Below the pieces are notes generated by a model that was given only the letters and a program-made list of their open reading frames with translations, had not been told where the DNA came from and made no database searches. A stretch of DNA of 64,000 nucleotides from Neostapfia colusana (taxonomy: Eukaryota > Streptophyta > Magnoliopsida > Poales > Poaceae): positions 92,324,622 through 92,388,621 of the forward strand of contig JASWHV010000005.1 of the NCBI GenBank assembly GCA_030760725.1, in the 5' to 3' direction. The first letter of the stretch is position 1; every line of letters begins with the position of its first letter. The translations under genes and the position numbers were made by a program. Shown in pieces: positions 20,589 through 32,990 of this stretch.

Positions 20589-23500
20589 GACCTGATCACG
20601 GGGCCGTGCCGCTCGGCCGGGAATCACATTGGGTGGTGCCGTACGATGTGGCACCCAACAGCACACATAACAAAGCATCTTATTACATAAATCAAGTGGA
20701 AACTTACAAAGTGTGAATTTTAAAAATACTTCTCAAAATATTCTACAGCGGAAGACTGATACAACTCACGTATCATGTCTATACTAAGGAACAGAGAAGA
20801 CGTCCAGCCCATGGACCCTTCTCACTAGCAACACGATCATAATAGCAGCGGCAGGGGTTGCCATGAGTTCACCACTCGGAGAGTTTCGAGTCTCCTCGGA
20901 CAACCGTACTTATTAGCGTAGTGTTATTACCTGCAAAAAACTCATGCAGTATCCATGAGCATAAAGCTCAGCAACACTTAACCGTCACCCTATTCATGAA
21001 ACTCTACATGCCGAAAATAGAGGGCTGAAGATAGAAGTTTGCACAACATATGAACTTGAGCTAAAGGAGATTCCTTACTTCAGGTTTTAAGCAACTTTTA
21101 TAGCCCTCGCACAATTTACATCGAGACTCCACAATCAAACAAGAAACGCTTCATCTCGATGCCACTTGCCCGAGGTGAAAGTAACTTTAGTGAGCTACCC
21201 TACTCCACAATCAAACAAGAAACACTTTGCCTCGACGCTACTAGCCCAAGGTAGAAAGTAAACTTAGTGAAGGTGTTGATCATCCCTCATCTCCAATATG
21301 AGAATTTCTCACGAAGCACATTAACTTTTTTCCAGTTTATTACTACGTCATGACTCAGTGTACAAGTATGCTCACTACCGCGAGCGATGGTGATTCGAAT
21401 AAAAAAACCCGGCTGACACGACACATACGCCCGTCCGAGACCGGTGATCAACCAATCCCCTCAATGTCGTATGTGGCAACCTTTCACACGACACCCAAAT
21501 ATCGAACCGGTCCCACCGAGTTGGATTAAGTTTCACTACGGCAAACCCTCGAAGAGCCGACTTCTCTATCCTTTTAGCATCTGCATAAGACGGTGGGGAT
21601 TGCCTCGACACCCACGTTAACATGTTACATCGGTTTCCTGGGTCCCATATAGCCAGTATGCATCCGGTACACATCTCAAAATTGACCATTGGGGCCGCAC
21701 CCGAGAACGGGCCTTAATCGACTCAGACAGAGACTAGGCTCACAGGACCACGTCCTTGAGCCTTCCATCCATACTGCCCGGTCTCCATTCCAAACTAAGA
21801 GGGTCAATTCCCAACTCTTCCGATTGATACCCCTTAATCGCGGTTCACGTGTAGGAAACGGCCTACTCGATTTATGCCTCTTTTAATCCACTTTTGTCAA
21901 CTTGAGATCAACAGTTATAATTAAGTGATAACCTATTCTAAATCAAACTCCAGGGTTTTTCTGGATTATGCATGGAGGAGTGTCATACCATCTAGACTTA
22001 ATGCAATAAACAAAATGCTAGACATTATAAAGTGAATACAAAAAAACTTGTAAATTTTGATGCAAACCACTTGAGGCTTGATCACTCGCTTTCCTCCTCC
22101 TTTGATCTTCCCTACAATTGTTTCAAAATCTCCACGTAGGTGCTACACGTGATGAATATTTATATGTATTTAATTGTAAAGATTTTTACTAACAAGTTCT
22201 AATTACATGTTTAAACACTGGAACTCTGTTTAAGAATTTAAAATGACACTGGTGCTAAGGTTTGGGTTTAGGTTAATCAACATGATTAAGTGCTAAGTGT
22301 TTTCCCCACTCATGTTTTGAGCACCTAAGGAGGTTAAACAGAAAAAGGGTGATCCAGAGCTCCAATGGAGCTGCAAATTTTCATGTGAGTTCCTTGTCAC
22401 AAGAAAGTCATCTGGAACAAAAAATAGCACTTTTCATTGAGTGGTTTGTTCAGAACAATTCTCTAAGCAATTAAGCAAAAAGGAATTAATTCTGAAGTAA
22501 CTCACATGTTCATGCCAAACTTAGTGAACTAAAATTTCAATTATTGTTCATAGGGCCTGCATAAATTTTCCTAGGATTTTTGGAGCTAAGAATTACAAAG
22601 AACTGAATTTCCAAGTTTTGGAAATTCTCAGAAAATGTTTCTGTATCCAATTGAACACAGCAACTAAAAATCTGAATTCCCCTAATCAAATAAAATCCAA
22701 ATGATCTGAAATTTTTACAGGAGTTCACTAACATAATAAAAGATATTGTGGAAAAATTTGAGGATTTTTGGATGAACCAAACTCCCTCTATAATTCTTTT
22801 GCTGAAAAGATTTAAAGGATTTTCCGTAATTTAATAATGACTTTCATACAAATTGGGTTGCATATTTGGATAGATTTTCAATCTGAATCCAACCTAATTT
22901 GAATCACTAAATTTGGAGCTTCCTATCCAAAGTTATGAGGTTCTAAAGTTTGGAAAAATTCTGGAATTCAAATAACCCGGAAAATGTTTAAATCCTGCGT
23001 GTGGGTCCAGGGGCCACGTGTCACTCGCTGGAACAAACCAAACGGGGCCACAGAACTATTCCCGTGCAGCCACAACCCGATCCGAGGCCACAAAAGGTCT
23101 CCCACCCGATTTTCTTCTCACTGACAGCGGGCCCGGTGTACCCTTTCTTCAACCTCCGGACTCCCGCGCTCGCGCGCCGCCAGGCTCGCCGGAGCTTCTC
23201 AGACACTGCTAGTCCGGCCACCTCCTGAACTCTCCCTTGCTGCTAGGGCCTAAAACCGTGCGCTGAACACGTTGGGGAGATTTTCCCCGGCAGGCGATGG
23301 CTCCAACACCGTCCTCGACGGTGCAGCGGCTCGGTACAAGTTCGGCGACGTCGCCCAGCCCTTCTAGCCCGCCAAAACTTCAGTGGAATGGCTATGCAGC
23401 ACCGGTGGATGCTAGGGGAGGTCGACATGGCCATACAAAAGCTTGGAAAATGGCTCTAACCATGGTTGCACCATGCACCCGATGGCTTCCTCTACGGTCG

Positions 23501-24237
23501 CTGTTGGAAAACCTTCAAATACGCCGGCTACAACCGTTTTCAAGCTAGGGTTGCAAAGCAAACTTGTGCGCCATCGCTAGCTCCTGTGAGTGCAATTTCG
23601 TGGGCTCTAAGCAAATAGAGATGGAGAATTTGATGATTTCATACCCGAGGGTGGTTTTGCACCGGCCGGAAGAAAACTGGGAAATACTCCAGCAACGATC
23701 AACCACTTGACTCGAGCTTCGGAGGTGAGCAGCGTGGAGGTCGTGCTCGTCCAAAGGCGGTCTTGCTCGACCATGAAATGCTCTTGTTCAGGCTGTCCAC
23801 GGCAGCACCGTTCTTCGGTTGTGGTTCGGCCGCCGCAGGAATCTTTATTTCTTGGTGTGAGGAGGCCTAGCACACTCAGGGACGTGTTGAGGGAGTAGAA
23901 GGTGATGGCCTGGTTCCGTTTTGCTAGTTTGCCGAGGCTTGCACACGAGAGAAGCCAGCTCCCAAGCGATCAAAACAACGGCGGCGTGGCTCTGTTGTTC
24001 TTACGTGCGAGAGAGGGCAGAGGCCGTGTCTTCGGTGCTGTGGCAAAACTGGGCATGGCTGGGAGTGAGGGCAGAGCACGAGTAGCTCGCCAGCGCAAGG
24101 AAACAGCCCCGGGAGGTGTCCTCGGTTTGTGTCTCAGTGTCGTCTGTGGAGTCCTCGGTCTTCCCGAGTGACGCAGAGAGCTGATACTTAGTTGCTTCAG
24201 TGGAAAACAGAAGAGCTACTCAATTTCAGATATTTGG
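20585..24237 (-). mobile_element. LTR 'F', minus strand, truncated at both ends
   Basis: Reads right to left. It has a GC-rich U3 cassette (22990-24180), an A/T-rich middle, and a U5 end with GGTGCCACATCGTACGGCAC-type text near 20600-20660 shared with E and C. The last few bases to CA are missing at 20585. The U3 start is missing at 24237, where E begins. An acceptor-like TTTTTTGCAG ends at about 20932, but the GC-type donor seen in A, C and E is deleted here. ORFs in the GC-rich part are not supported. Confidence 0.7.
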
Positions 24238-27200
24238 TGTAAAAGTCCCAAAATTTGTAAATGGAAAACCTTAGTGATGAATAAAGTTGAGTTTAATCCA
24301 AGAAATGGGACTTGCTAAAACTTTTCTAAAAACATGTGAAGATGGTCATGAGGGAGCACATGTATTCAAGTGTTCTTTTTATTTAAATGATCATGTAAGT
24401 GCAAAGGTGGTCCTTTTAAATGAAGGATGCAAACAGTGGTTGAAAACATTCACTTTGCAGCCACCAAATTAAAAGTGTGCATCCATATTTGAATTCTTCA
24501 GGTCCAAATTATAAGGAAGGCAAATTTTGAGAAAATTTGGAGGTGCTTTGATATGTATATCAAAGAGGCTTGTGAATTTTCAATGAAATTTGAATTCAAA
24601 TTTGAAACTGAGGTAAACTTGTCAATTTGCCAAATGGGGTTTCAAATTTGAGCTCCACATGAGTGAAGTTTGCACTGTGCCAAAAATTGGGAGATCTTTT
24701 GGGAGGAACAGGGGTGGACCCCACATGTCATAGGGCCATCTAAACTTGTACTCGAAGCAAATTCTCTGTTTCTCACTCGAGCTGCCGAGCGGGCTCCGAG
24801 CGCCACCGAGAGCAAAACTGCCGCCACCTCCTCACCGAATTAGCAGCGCTGGAGAGCTGCTTGTGGGCTCCCTTACCCCTCGACGTGATCCCTTGCAGTG
24901 ACCGAGCCCCGGTTCATTGCTTTCCCCTCGCGCAAGAACAGCGTCAGCAGCTCGCCGCCACCTCAGAAAACAGCCGGGAAGCAGTGAAACTTCACGCTCA
25001 CCTCCACTCCGGGCTGCCACACAGCAGGGCGCGCTGGTTCTCCGCTATCTCAGCACAAGAACAGCCCGAGTTACGGGTCCCCTAGCCCGAGCACGGCTCC
25101 TCCGCGGTGACTTGAAACAAAGCCAGTGATCGGGCACCGTTGACAGCTCTCCACAGGGACTTTCATGGCCGAGCAAGCACAGCCACGGGAGCGTCCTACC
25201 TTGGTGCTACTTCCATCCAAAACTTGGAGCAAGCCGTGAATCCTAGCGGCTGAATTTGCCGTTTTCCCCCGGAACACCTCCACGGACTACTCGGTATGAA
25301 ACATCAAAATTCCCCCTCAAGTCTAGTCTTTAGGTCACTAAACTGTGCACAGATGATCTAGACTCAATGACGATCAATTTTACTTCACAACCCTGGCTTG
25401 AGAACCCGTGTTAGCGGCTAATTTCAAGTTTTTCTATCGACGGCCATGGTGGGAACACTCGGGCACACGGTGAACCGCAACTTGCCGCCGTTTCCAAGCT
25501 ATATTGAGGCCATGTCGAGTTAGCTCATCCTCCACTGGTGCTTTAGAGCGGTTCAGCCAAGTGTTTGGCAGGGTATAAGTGCCGGGCGACGGCGCCGAGC
25601 TCCACCGAATGCCGCCGCACGTCGCTGATCGATTTCCGGTCACCGGCAGCCCGAGAGCACCGCACCAATCGATTTCTCGTAGCTGGAAACCCCCAGGCGG
25701 CGAGTACCGAGCCAAGAGGTCGCCAGGAAGCCGACTCCGGCGAGCTCCGATGAGATTCCGGCGAGGAGGCAGCGCGGGAGGGAAAAACAGCCTGAGGAGG
25801 AAGACGACCGGGCGGGCCCCGCGTGTCAGTGGCAAAATTTTAAATCGCTGATCTGCTGCGGCTCAGGGATCCCGTGTGGCTGCGCGGGAAGAATATAGTA
25901 GCCACGTGTGGGCTGGTTTCAGCGGTTGACACGTGTGCCTGGGACCCGCAGTCAAGGTTTAAACATTTCTCGGTTTAATTTGAACTCCAAATTCAGATAA
26001 AACTTTAGAACCTCATAACTTTTGCTAGGAAGATCCAAATTTAGTGATTAAAATTGAGTTGGATTCAGAACTCTATCCAAATATGCAACCCAATTTGTAT
26101 GAAAATCAATAGAAAATTCTGGAAAATTCTTTAAATCTTTTCAGCAAAAGAATTTTTAAGGGAGTTTGGTTCATCCAAAAATCCCCAAATTTTGCCAGAA
26201 TGTTCTTTAGGGTGATAGGGAACTCTTGTAAAAGTTTCAGCTCATTTGTAGTTGATTTAGTTACGATAATTCTGAAATCAAGTTTCTGTGTTCAAATAAA
26301 TACAGAAAAAATTTCAGAGAATTTCCAAAACTTGGAAATACAGTTCTGGGCAGTCCTGAGCTCCAACAATCCTAGGAAAATTCATGCATGCTCCCTGAGC
26401 TATGTATGAAATTGTAGTTCACTTAAAATTGCATGAAAGTGCAAATTTATTTAGAATTAATTCCTTTTTTCCTAAATGCATAGGGAATTGTTCTAAGTGT
26501 TCTACTCATTGAAATATTCTGAATTTTGGTCCAGATGACTTTCTTGTGACAAGGAACTTACATGAAAAATTTCAGCTCCATTGGAGCTCCATGAGTAGGA
26601 CACGAGTGATGAAATGCAATTATCACTTGATCATGTTGCTTCACCCAAACCAAACCACTAGCACCAGTGTCATTTTAAATTCTTAAACAGGATTCCAGTT
26701 TTAAACTTGTCTTTAGAACTTGTTAGCAAAAGTTTTACAATTAAACATGTATGCATATTCATAACATGTAGTGGTTAAACATGGAAAAGTGAAGAAGTGA
26801 AGTTTAGATCAAGAAGCAAGAAGGGCAGTGGTGAAGCTTCAAGTCATCAGCAACTAACCTCCCATTTATCTGACTTTAGTCACCTGCAAAACCAAGGCAA
26901 GCTCCAGTTTGCATTTCAGCTATTTTATAAAGTTTTTACTTTGTTCATTACCATGGTTCGAGTTTGTATGTGCATTAGGTCAAGGATGTTTTATACTCCA
27001 CTTGCATAACCAAAATGAACCCTGGTGTCAAGGGTAGAAAGGTGTCATCGCTGTAAAATAAGGCCGTGCTAAATAGGCTAGGACATCCGGTAGTAGACGA
27101 GTAGTTGGAATCTACTCGCGAGCTATTGTTTGGGATTACATAAGTGTGGTTGGAAAAGAGGCAAACTAAAGTTTGCATTTCTAAAGATGAGACCGGGCAG

Positions 27201-28297
27201 GAGGGTTAGGCAGCGACAATACGAGGTCTTGGTCGAGTAGCTCTGCCTGTGTCGGTTAAGGACCAATGCGTGTGCCGCATCCAGGAGCAAGTATTGAGTT
27301 GTGTACCGGATGCTTACTGCTATATGGGACCCAGGAAACCGATGTACCAGGTTAACTGGATTGTAGAGGCATACCACATCATCTCGTTAGACCTATGAGC
27401 CCGAGACGGCGCGACCGGTTCTACAGTCGAGTGTCCTGCGAAAGGTTGCCACATACGACGTAATGAAGGACACCAGATTTGGGTCTTCATAGGCGGGCGT
27501 ATGTGTCGAGCTATCCAGGCAGTGTTTGATTTGAATCACCATCCCTCACGGTTATTGAGTACCGCTTGCTCCCATGTTATGACGTAGTAATCAACTTGTG
27601 TGGAAACAGTTTGCAAAGTTTTAATTGCTGCTATGATTATCGTAAATTGCATGAGAACCTTGTTTGAAGTAGTGATAGAGCAAACTAAAGTTATTTTTCC
27701 ACCTTGGAACAAGTAACATTGGAATGAAGCATTTCTTGTTTGATTGTGGAGTTCCAATGCTGCTGGGCGCAAGGTCACTACTATGATGGCTAAAATCTTA
27801 AAGTTAAGGATGAACTCGTAGGCGAGTCCTTTTGCAAATTACATGTTAAGTCTTAAGTTACTTTCATGTAGAGTTTCATATTTAGAAGAGACGGTTAAGT
27901 CTTGCTGAGACTTTGTGCTCACTCTTGCTATATGAGTGGTTTTGCAGGTTAACACGACGCTATAAAGAAGGTTGTCCAGTGAGACTCGGAAACTGCCAAG
28001 TCGGTAACACATGGAGAACCTATCCGCTGCCATGTCTTCGTGTTGCTAGCGGGAGGAGTCTGCGATCTGGACCTCTTCTCAAGTGCTTCTTAGATATTCG
28101 ACGTGAGCTGCTTATAGACTTCCGCTGTAGCTAATTTATGTAAATTATTTATAAAGAACATTTGTAAGCTTCCGCTTTAATTTATGTAATACAGTTTTTC
28201 TTATATGTGTGCTGTTGGGTGCCACATAAAACGGCACCACCCAATGCGATTCCCGGGCGAGGCAGCACGGTCCCGTGATCGGGACCGGGCCCTCTCA
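24238..28297 (+). mobile_element. 5' LTR of gypsy element E (4,060 bp)
   Basis: It runs from TGTAAAAGTCCC to CCTCTCA, 3 nt before the primer-binding site. It is bracketed by its 3' copy from 34576, which differs by scattered substitutions and two indels of about 30 bp (near 25530 against 35867; near 26590 against 36906). The GC-rich cassette is 24770-25955 and includes GGGTATAAGTGCC at 25570-25582, a weak TATA candidate. The left flanking target word would be TTTGG (24233-24237); the right end is truncated, so it cannot be matched. Confidence 0.85.
26772..26896 (+). other. Decayed counterpart of the LTR exon, LTR E
   Basis: An acceptor-like AACATGTAG ends at 26771. The open end of the exon reads SHLSDFSHLQNQ and closes CCAAG|GCAAGC (26896/26897) in the same phase as exons A and B. 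An upstream stop and a length of 125 nt show decay. The next acceptor TTTTGCAG ends at 27947, an intron-like span of 1,051 nt. In E's 3' LTR (about 37240) the donor is mutated to GAAAGC. Confidence 0.35.
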
Positions 28298-28300
28298 GCG

Positions 28301-28312
28301 TGGTATCAGAGC
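28301..28312 (+). promoter_or_regulatory. Primer-binding site of gypsy E (initiator tRNA-Met)
   Basis: TGGTATCAGAGC, 3 nt (GCG) after the 5' LTR end. This is the standard plant retrotransposon primer site. Confidence 0.95.
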
Positions 28313-28488
28313 CGCATTGGTAATAGCGCACGGATTAAGGATCGTATTATGACAAAAACTTAGGATACGGCGAGGAAACGGTATTAGGCCCACATAAGGA
28401 CTATAGTAGTATAGTTACTTAAGGGGCATGACTAACATACTTGATAAAATTCTGAACTTTGATTATGTAACGACGCACCGACGTTCAG

Positions 28489-30040
28489 GTAAGAATAGTA
28501 AGGAATGCCACCGAAAGCGGTTCAATTTCGGTTAGCTCCCCTGACAAGGAATGTGGTTCAGGGATAGGTCTCACGGCTTTGTCTGAGACGTTAATATGAA
28601 ACTCTTGAACTCTTCATGATCCTGAGTTTATATGGAACGCTGATTCCTAGCGTGCATTAGGCAAGTAAGTGGAGAACCCATCGTGTGGTCAGTAACGCGA
28701 TAGTGTGTTCTTCTGGATATAGCCTAGGAGGACATACGCAGCGGTTGCCATCGGCGTGCCCTGCAGGGCAGTAGGTGGTATATGTTGGGTTGATAACATT
28801 CCCAACCGTGACGACCAATTCATGATATACTCGGGTTCCTCGTCGTGTAGTGTAAAAACACGATCACGTACCTTGAGACGTGGCTTAACTCAAGGAGGCC
28901 GTATGGCAATGATACGGGTGTTCGTATTTACTTTCAATTATGGAACTGCCTGAAATGAAAATAACCTTTGAGTGCACCACTATTGAGTGTTTTTCTGCAG
29001 GTACTAACCACGTACGTATCCCGAGCAGCACACGTGTGCGAGAGACCGATTTAGTGCCCCTGATAATACGTATATGCCAGTATAATCCGGTTAGGATTTT
29101 TCTTTTGATGAGGCAACGTAGTACCGACATGTTTCTTACGGTGCATCGACACCGTACTACACTTAATAACCTCTTCCCTTTGAAGAAATGATTCATGAGC
29201 TAACTTTAAACTAAAAATGGAAGTTTGAAACAAATATTAGTACTGAACTCTTATTTTGAGCTAAGATTCAAATGAGAGAATGACTAGGCTTCATAGATTT
29301 CCAAAAACAGAGTGCTCTGTTTTCTGGCAGGAATTATTGCTGGACTTTGACTGAGCATAACTATGAGTAGATTTAACCAATTAAGGTGTATGATACAGTT
29401 CTGGAAATATTTGCAAGTTCTATACAACTTCTTTGTAGACCTCCAGAGCAAAATCAGAAGTTAGGTTGGTGAAAAGTCTAGTTGAAGGCAAACTGTTCAG
29501 AACCAGGACAGTAGCAAAAACCTCTCTGGACCTTTCTGTTTTTAAGCCATAACTCCCTGTAGAAAAATCCTTAAGGAGCCTATGATATAACGTTGGAAAG
29601 GTTATGAAATTTGAAACATTGTTGTAGTCCAGAGTTTGCTCGGATTCTTATTGTATTTGCATATACAACTGTGATAAAGGTCGCCACATACAAAGGAGAT
29701 GCTGGCAAATTTTATCCAGGAATTCTATCGACTTTGAGCAATCATAACTCTTGATCCATAGATGATCTAGAGGCCTATGTGTACTTGTTGGAAATATACT
29801 GAAGTTTACTAAAACTTTGGTATTGAACTCAAGTCAAGAATATGTAAATAACTTGAGTAAATTTTGGAGTTTGTGTAAACTTGTCAGGGTAGTCCAGCTG
29901 ATTAGTTTAGCGTAGTTAAGATTTGTTTAAACATGAATGTGGTTATGCTTTCATAAAGTTCATGACATGTTCATGTTTTACTTATCTATACTCACTACTG
30001 AGATAGAATTTTGATTAACTCAAAATTTTGTTTCGTGCAG
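28489..30040 (+). other. Candidate 5' leader intron of gypsy E (1,552 nt)
   Basis: The donor GTTCAG|GTAAGAATAG at 28489 is a strong consensus 5' splice site. The acceptor TTTTGTTTCGTGCAG ends at 30040, one base before the gag ATG (30042). The 176 nt between primer-binding site and donor match 175 nt in A. The span aligns partly with the A leader and holds no supported gene; ORFs at 28756-28953 and 28940-29191 are not conserved in A as proteins. Confidence 0.55.
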
Positions 30041-30041
30041 T

Positions 30042-30897
30042 ATGGTACGCGCACACTCTCAAATGGAGCTTGGAGTTTCGAGTCGAGGTGGGAATGACTC
30101 GACTTCATCACAAGATCCATCACCAACCGGATTGGTGGAAATTATGGCAAAGATGAATGAAACTCTCCAAACACCCTAGTTCAGCAAGGCATAAATAGAG
30201 AATATCAACATCACATGCCAACCCCGAGCACTTATATGGATTTCTTGGCGACACAACCGCCGGTATTCTCCGAAGCGGCTGACCATTGTGAAGCAAATCA
30301 CTGGTTACGCGTCATTGAGTCCAAGTTTGGGTTGATTCAATGTGGTGAATTATAGAAGACTCTATTTGCCGCTCAGCAGATTCACGGCTTTGCTGGAGCA
30401 TGGTGGAAAGAATACCTTGCTGTCCAACAGAAGGGCATCGTGTCACATGGGCGGACTTCCAGGATGCGTTTCGTGCTCGCTTCGTCCCTGCGGGCGTAAT
30501 GCAAACAAGTCTGGATGAATTCTTGAATCTAAAGCAAGGGGAAATGAGTGTTATTGAGTATGCGAAGGAATTCAATCGCTTAGCTCAATATGTCACTGAT
30601 CATGTGAAATCACCATCCATGAGGGGTTATCATTTTTACCGAGGGCTGACTGCTAGGCTGCAATGTGAGTTGGCTCAAGTTAGCCAAGAGAATTTTGATG
30701 AGTTTGTTAGCTGTGCTATCACTCAGGAATATTATTCCAATCTCTACCTTAAAGAAAAGAGGGAGAGGGACTCATCACAGGATGAAGGCAATTATCTGCC
30801 TCAGAAGTATCGGTTGGTAATCCGTTCGCCTTCCGGTCGAGAGGTTCCACAAGAGGTGCAGTCATTCTGGGAGTATGACAACTCTTCTACTCCCTAG
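30042..30897 (+). pseudogene. Gypsy E gag, several breaks
   Basis: It starts MVRAHSQMELGVSSRGGN, with in-frame stops from about 30177. The gag core is open at 30400-30897, with VTWADFQDAFRARFVPAGVM, LNLKQGEMSVIEYAKEFNRL and HFYRGLTARLQCELAQV. It ends with a stop at 30895-30897. The start codon is placed by analogy with A and by the splice-like acceptor before it. Confidence 0.8.
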
Positions 30898-31833
30898 AGG
30901 TTTTATTCACCTCCACCGCAGCAGCAACTTATTTCTCATGCACCTCAGTATCAACAAGGTGCACCGGAATGTTATTTCCCTCAAGATGTTGAAGATGATC
31001 CCGGTGATTTGTCAGCTGAACTGATTGGTGTCCCACTTCATATTGACAATGGACTCAACGTCAATGAAGCAACTGAACCGAGCAGCAACATTATGTCTGC
31101 GGGTTCAGTTCCAAAGAGTGATCTTGGACAGCAAAGAAAAGCCATGTCCAAAGTGGGAACTGTTAATTATGTGTCAGTCGATGATCTGCCAAAGGGAGGA
31201 CCTGTTCTTGCAGGCAGGTTCACATTAAATGACAAGCCGGTTGTCATTCTCTTTGACTCTGGTGCAACACATAACTTCATTAGCAGGGCGACGGTGATCA
31301 GGGATAAGATCTCCACAACTATCACAAAAGATTCTTACCTTATTCATTCGCCAGGTGGAGACATATCGACTAATGAAGTCGTTTCTCGAGCACCACTTTG
31401 TATGGGTGGAAAAATTTATCCTACCACCCTCATTATTCTCGAAGACCAAGGAATCAATGTCATATTGAGAATATCATGGTTGACCTTCCATAAGGCTGTT
31501 CTGGACATCGAGAACAGGAGTGTTCACTTGGACTCTCCACTTCACGGGCGTCAAACATTGTATCTCGGCAAAGCGGTTTCCAAAGACCCGGAAGTATGTA
31601 ATGCCGAGGCTTGCAAGTTAGAAGACATTCCGGTAATCCGTGAATACCTGGACGTGTTTCTCGAAGATCTTCCAGGCTTACCACCTGAGCGCGAGGTGGA
31701 ATTCAAAATAGAGTTGATACCGGGAACCACGCCGATCTCTCGGAGACCATACAAAATGGATCCGAATGAACTAGCAGAACTGAAGGAGCAACTCAAAGAT
31801 CTGATGGACAAGGGGTTCATTCGTCCAAGTTAA
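30898..31833 (+). pseudogene. Gypsy E gag tail, protease and RT linker; no zinc knuckle seen
   Basis: Open from 31009 to a TAA at 31831-31833. Protease active site LFDSGATHNFIS follows FTLNDKPVV. The linker has REYLDVFLEDLPGLPPEREV and the RT start TPISRRPYKMDPNELAELK. Where A has the CX2CX4HX4C knuckle, E has only a lone Cys (APECYFPQD), so the nucleocapsid motif is degenerate or lost. The stop falls in the RPSSSPWG region. Confidence 0.8.
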
Positions 31834-32550
31834 TCACCATGGGGTTGCTCGGCCTTATTTGTGAAGAAGAAGGACGGGACGCTGAGGCTATGCGTCGATT
31901 ATCGTCCGTTAAATGCTGTGACGATGAAGAACAAGTATCCACTACCAAGAATTGATATTCTTTTTGATCAGCTAGTGGGTGCTAAAGTCTTCTCCAAGAT
32001 GGAATTAAGGTCGGGGTATCATCAAATCAAGATTCGAGTGGAAGATATCCCGAAAACAGCATTCTCGACAAGATATGGGCTCTATGAGTATCTTGTCATG
32101 TCATTTGGGTTGACCAATGCTCTAGCTCACATTATGTACCTTATGAACTCGGTGTTCCTGCCGGAGCTGGATCAGTTCGTCGTGGTATTCATCGACGATA
32201 TCTTGGTCTATTCCAAATCAGAAGAGGAACACGCTAAACATTTGCATATTGTGCTGCAACGCTTGAGAGATCACAAGCTCTATGCAAAGTTCAGTAAATG
32301 TGAATTCTGTATCAACCAAGTGCCGTTTCTTGGACATATTATTTCATCAGAAGGCATTGCCGTTGATCCAAGAAATATTGAACAAGTGCTGAAATGGAAG
32401 TCTCCAACATCAGTCCATGAAGTTCGTAGTTTCTTGGGTTTGGCGGGATATTATCGGAGGTTCATCCCGGGCTTCTCAAAAATCTCCAAACCTATGACGG
32501 AGGTACTGAAAAAGGGCATCAAATATGATTGGAGCAAGCCATGTGAGTAA
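31834..32550 (+). pseudogene. Gypsy E reverse transcriptase, motif A Asp to Glu
   Basis: LCVDYRPLNAVTMKNKYPLP, then FSKMELRSGYHQIKI, where the first catalytic Asp is Glu. VVVFIDDILVYSKSEEEH is intact, followed by GHIISSEGIAVDP and the SFLGLAGYYRRFIPGFSK thumb/connection. It ends at a TAA (32548-32550) in place of Glu before AFQALVKHL. Confidence 0.88.
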
Positions 32551-32990
32551 GCTTTTCAAGCGTTGGTGAAACACCTCACAACAGCCCCGGTTTTAGCTCA
32601 ACCGGATACAACCAAGCCCTTTGATGTTTATTGTGATGCGTCCGGCATCGGACTTGGTTGTGTACTCATGCAAGGAGGACGTGTGGTCGCATATGGATCA
32701 CGGCAATTACGTAATCATGAGCAACATTATCCAACTCATGATCTCGAGCTTGCTGCCGTGGTATTAGCTTTAAAGATGTGGAGACATTACCTATTGGGGA
32801 ATTTGGTTCATCTCTACACCTACCACAAGAGCTTGAAGTACATATTCACTAAAAAAGAGTTGAATATGTGACAACGGCTATGGTTGGAGCGGATCAAGGA
32901 CTATGAGATTGAAATTCATTATCATCCGTGCAAGGCAAATGTGGCTGCCGATGCACTCAGCCGGAAATCTCATATTCATAATCTGGGCCT
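32551..32990 (+). pseudogene. Gypsy E RNase H domain, one nonsense
   Basis: DVYCDASGIGLGCVLMQGGR, YGSRQLRNHEQHYPTHDLEL, then LYTYHKSLKYIF, where the usual Asp of TDHKSL is Tyr. A TGA at 32869-32871 replaces Arg in NMRQRLW. The tail IEIHYHPCKANVAADALSRK follows. Confidence 0.82.

Noticed and set aside
23001..25851. Many 60-130 residue ORFs on both strands in GC-rich LTR cassettes
   Set aside because: They overlap in opposite strands, are not kept between the two LTRs of E or between LTR types, and show Arg/Pro/Ala bias expected from GC content.
28301..28312. tRNA-Met-like sequence as a tRNA gene
   Set aside because: Only the 12 nt complement of the tRNA 3' end is present, directly after an LTR; it is a primer-binding site.
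28756..29196. Small ORFs in the gypsy E leader
   Set aside because: The leader of A aligns here but does not keep these frames; the region is better explained as an intron-like leader.
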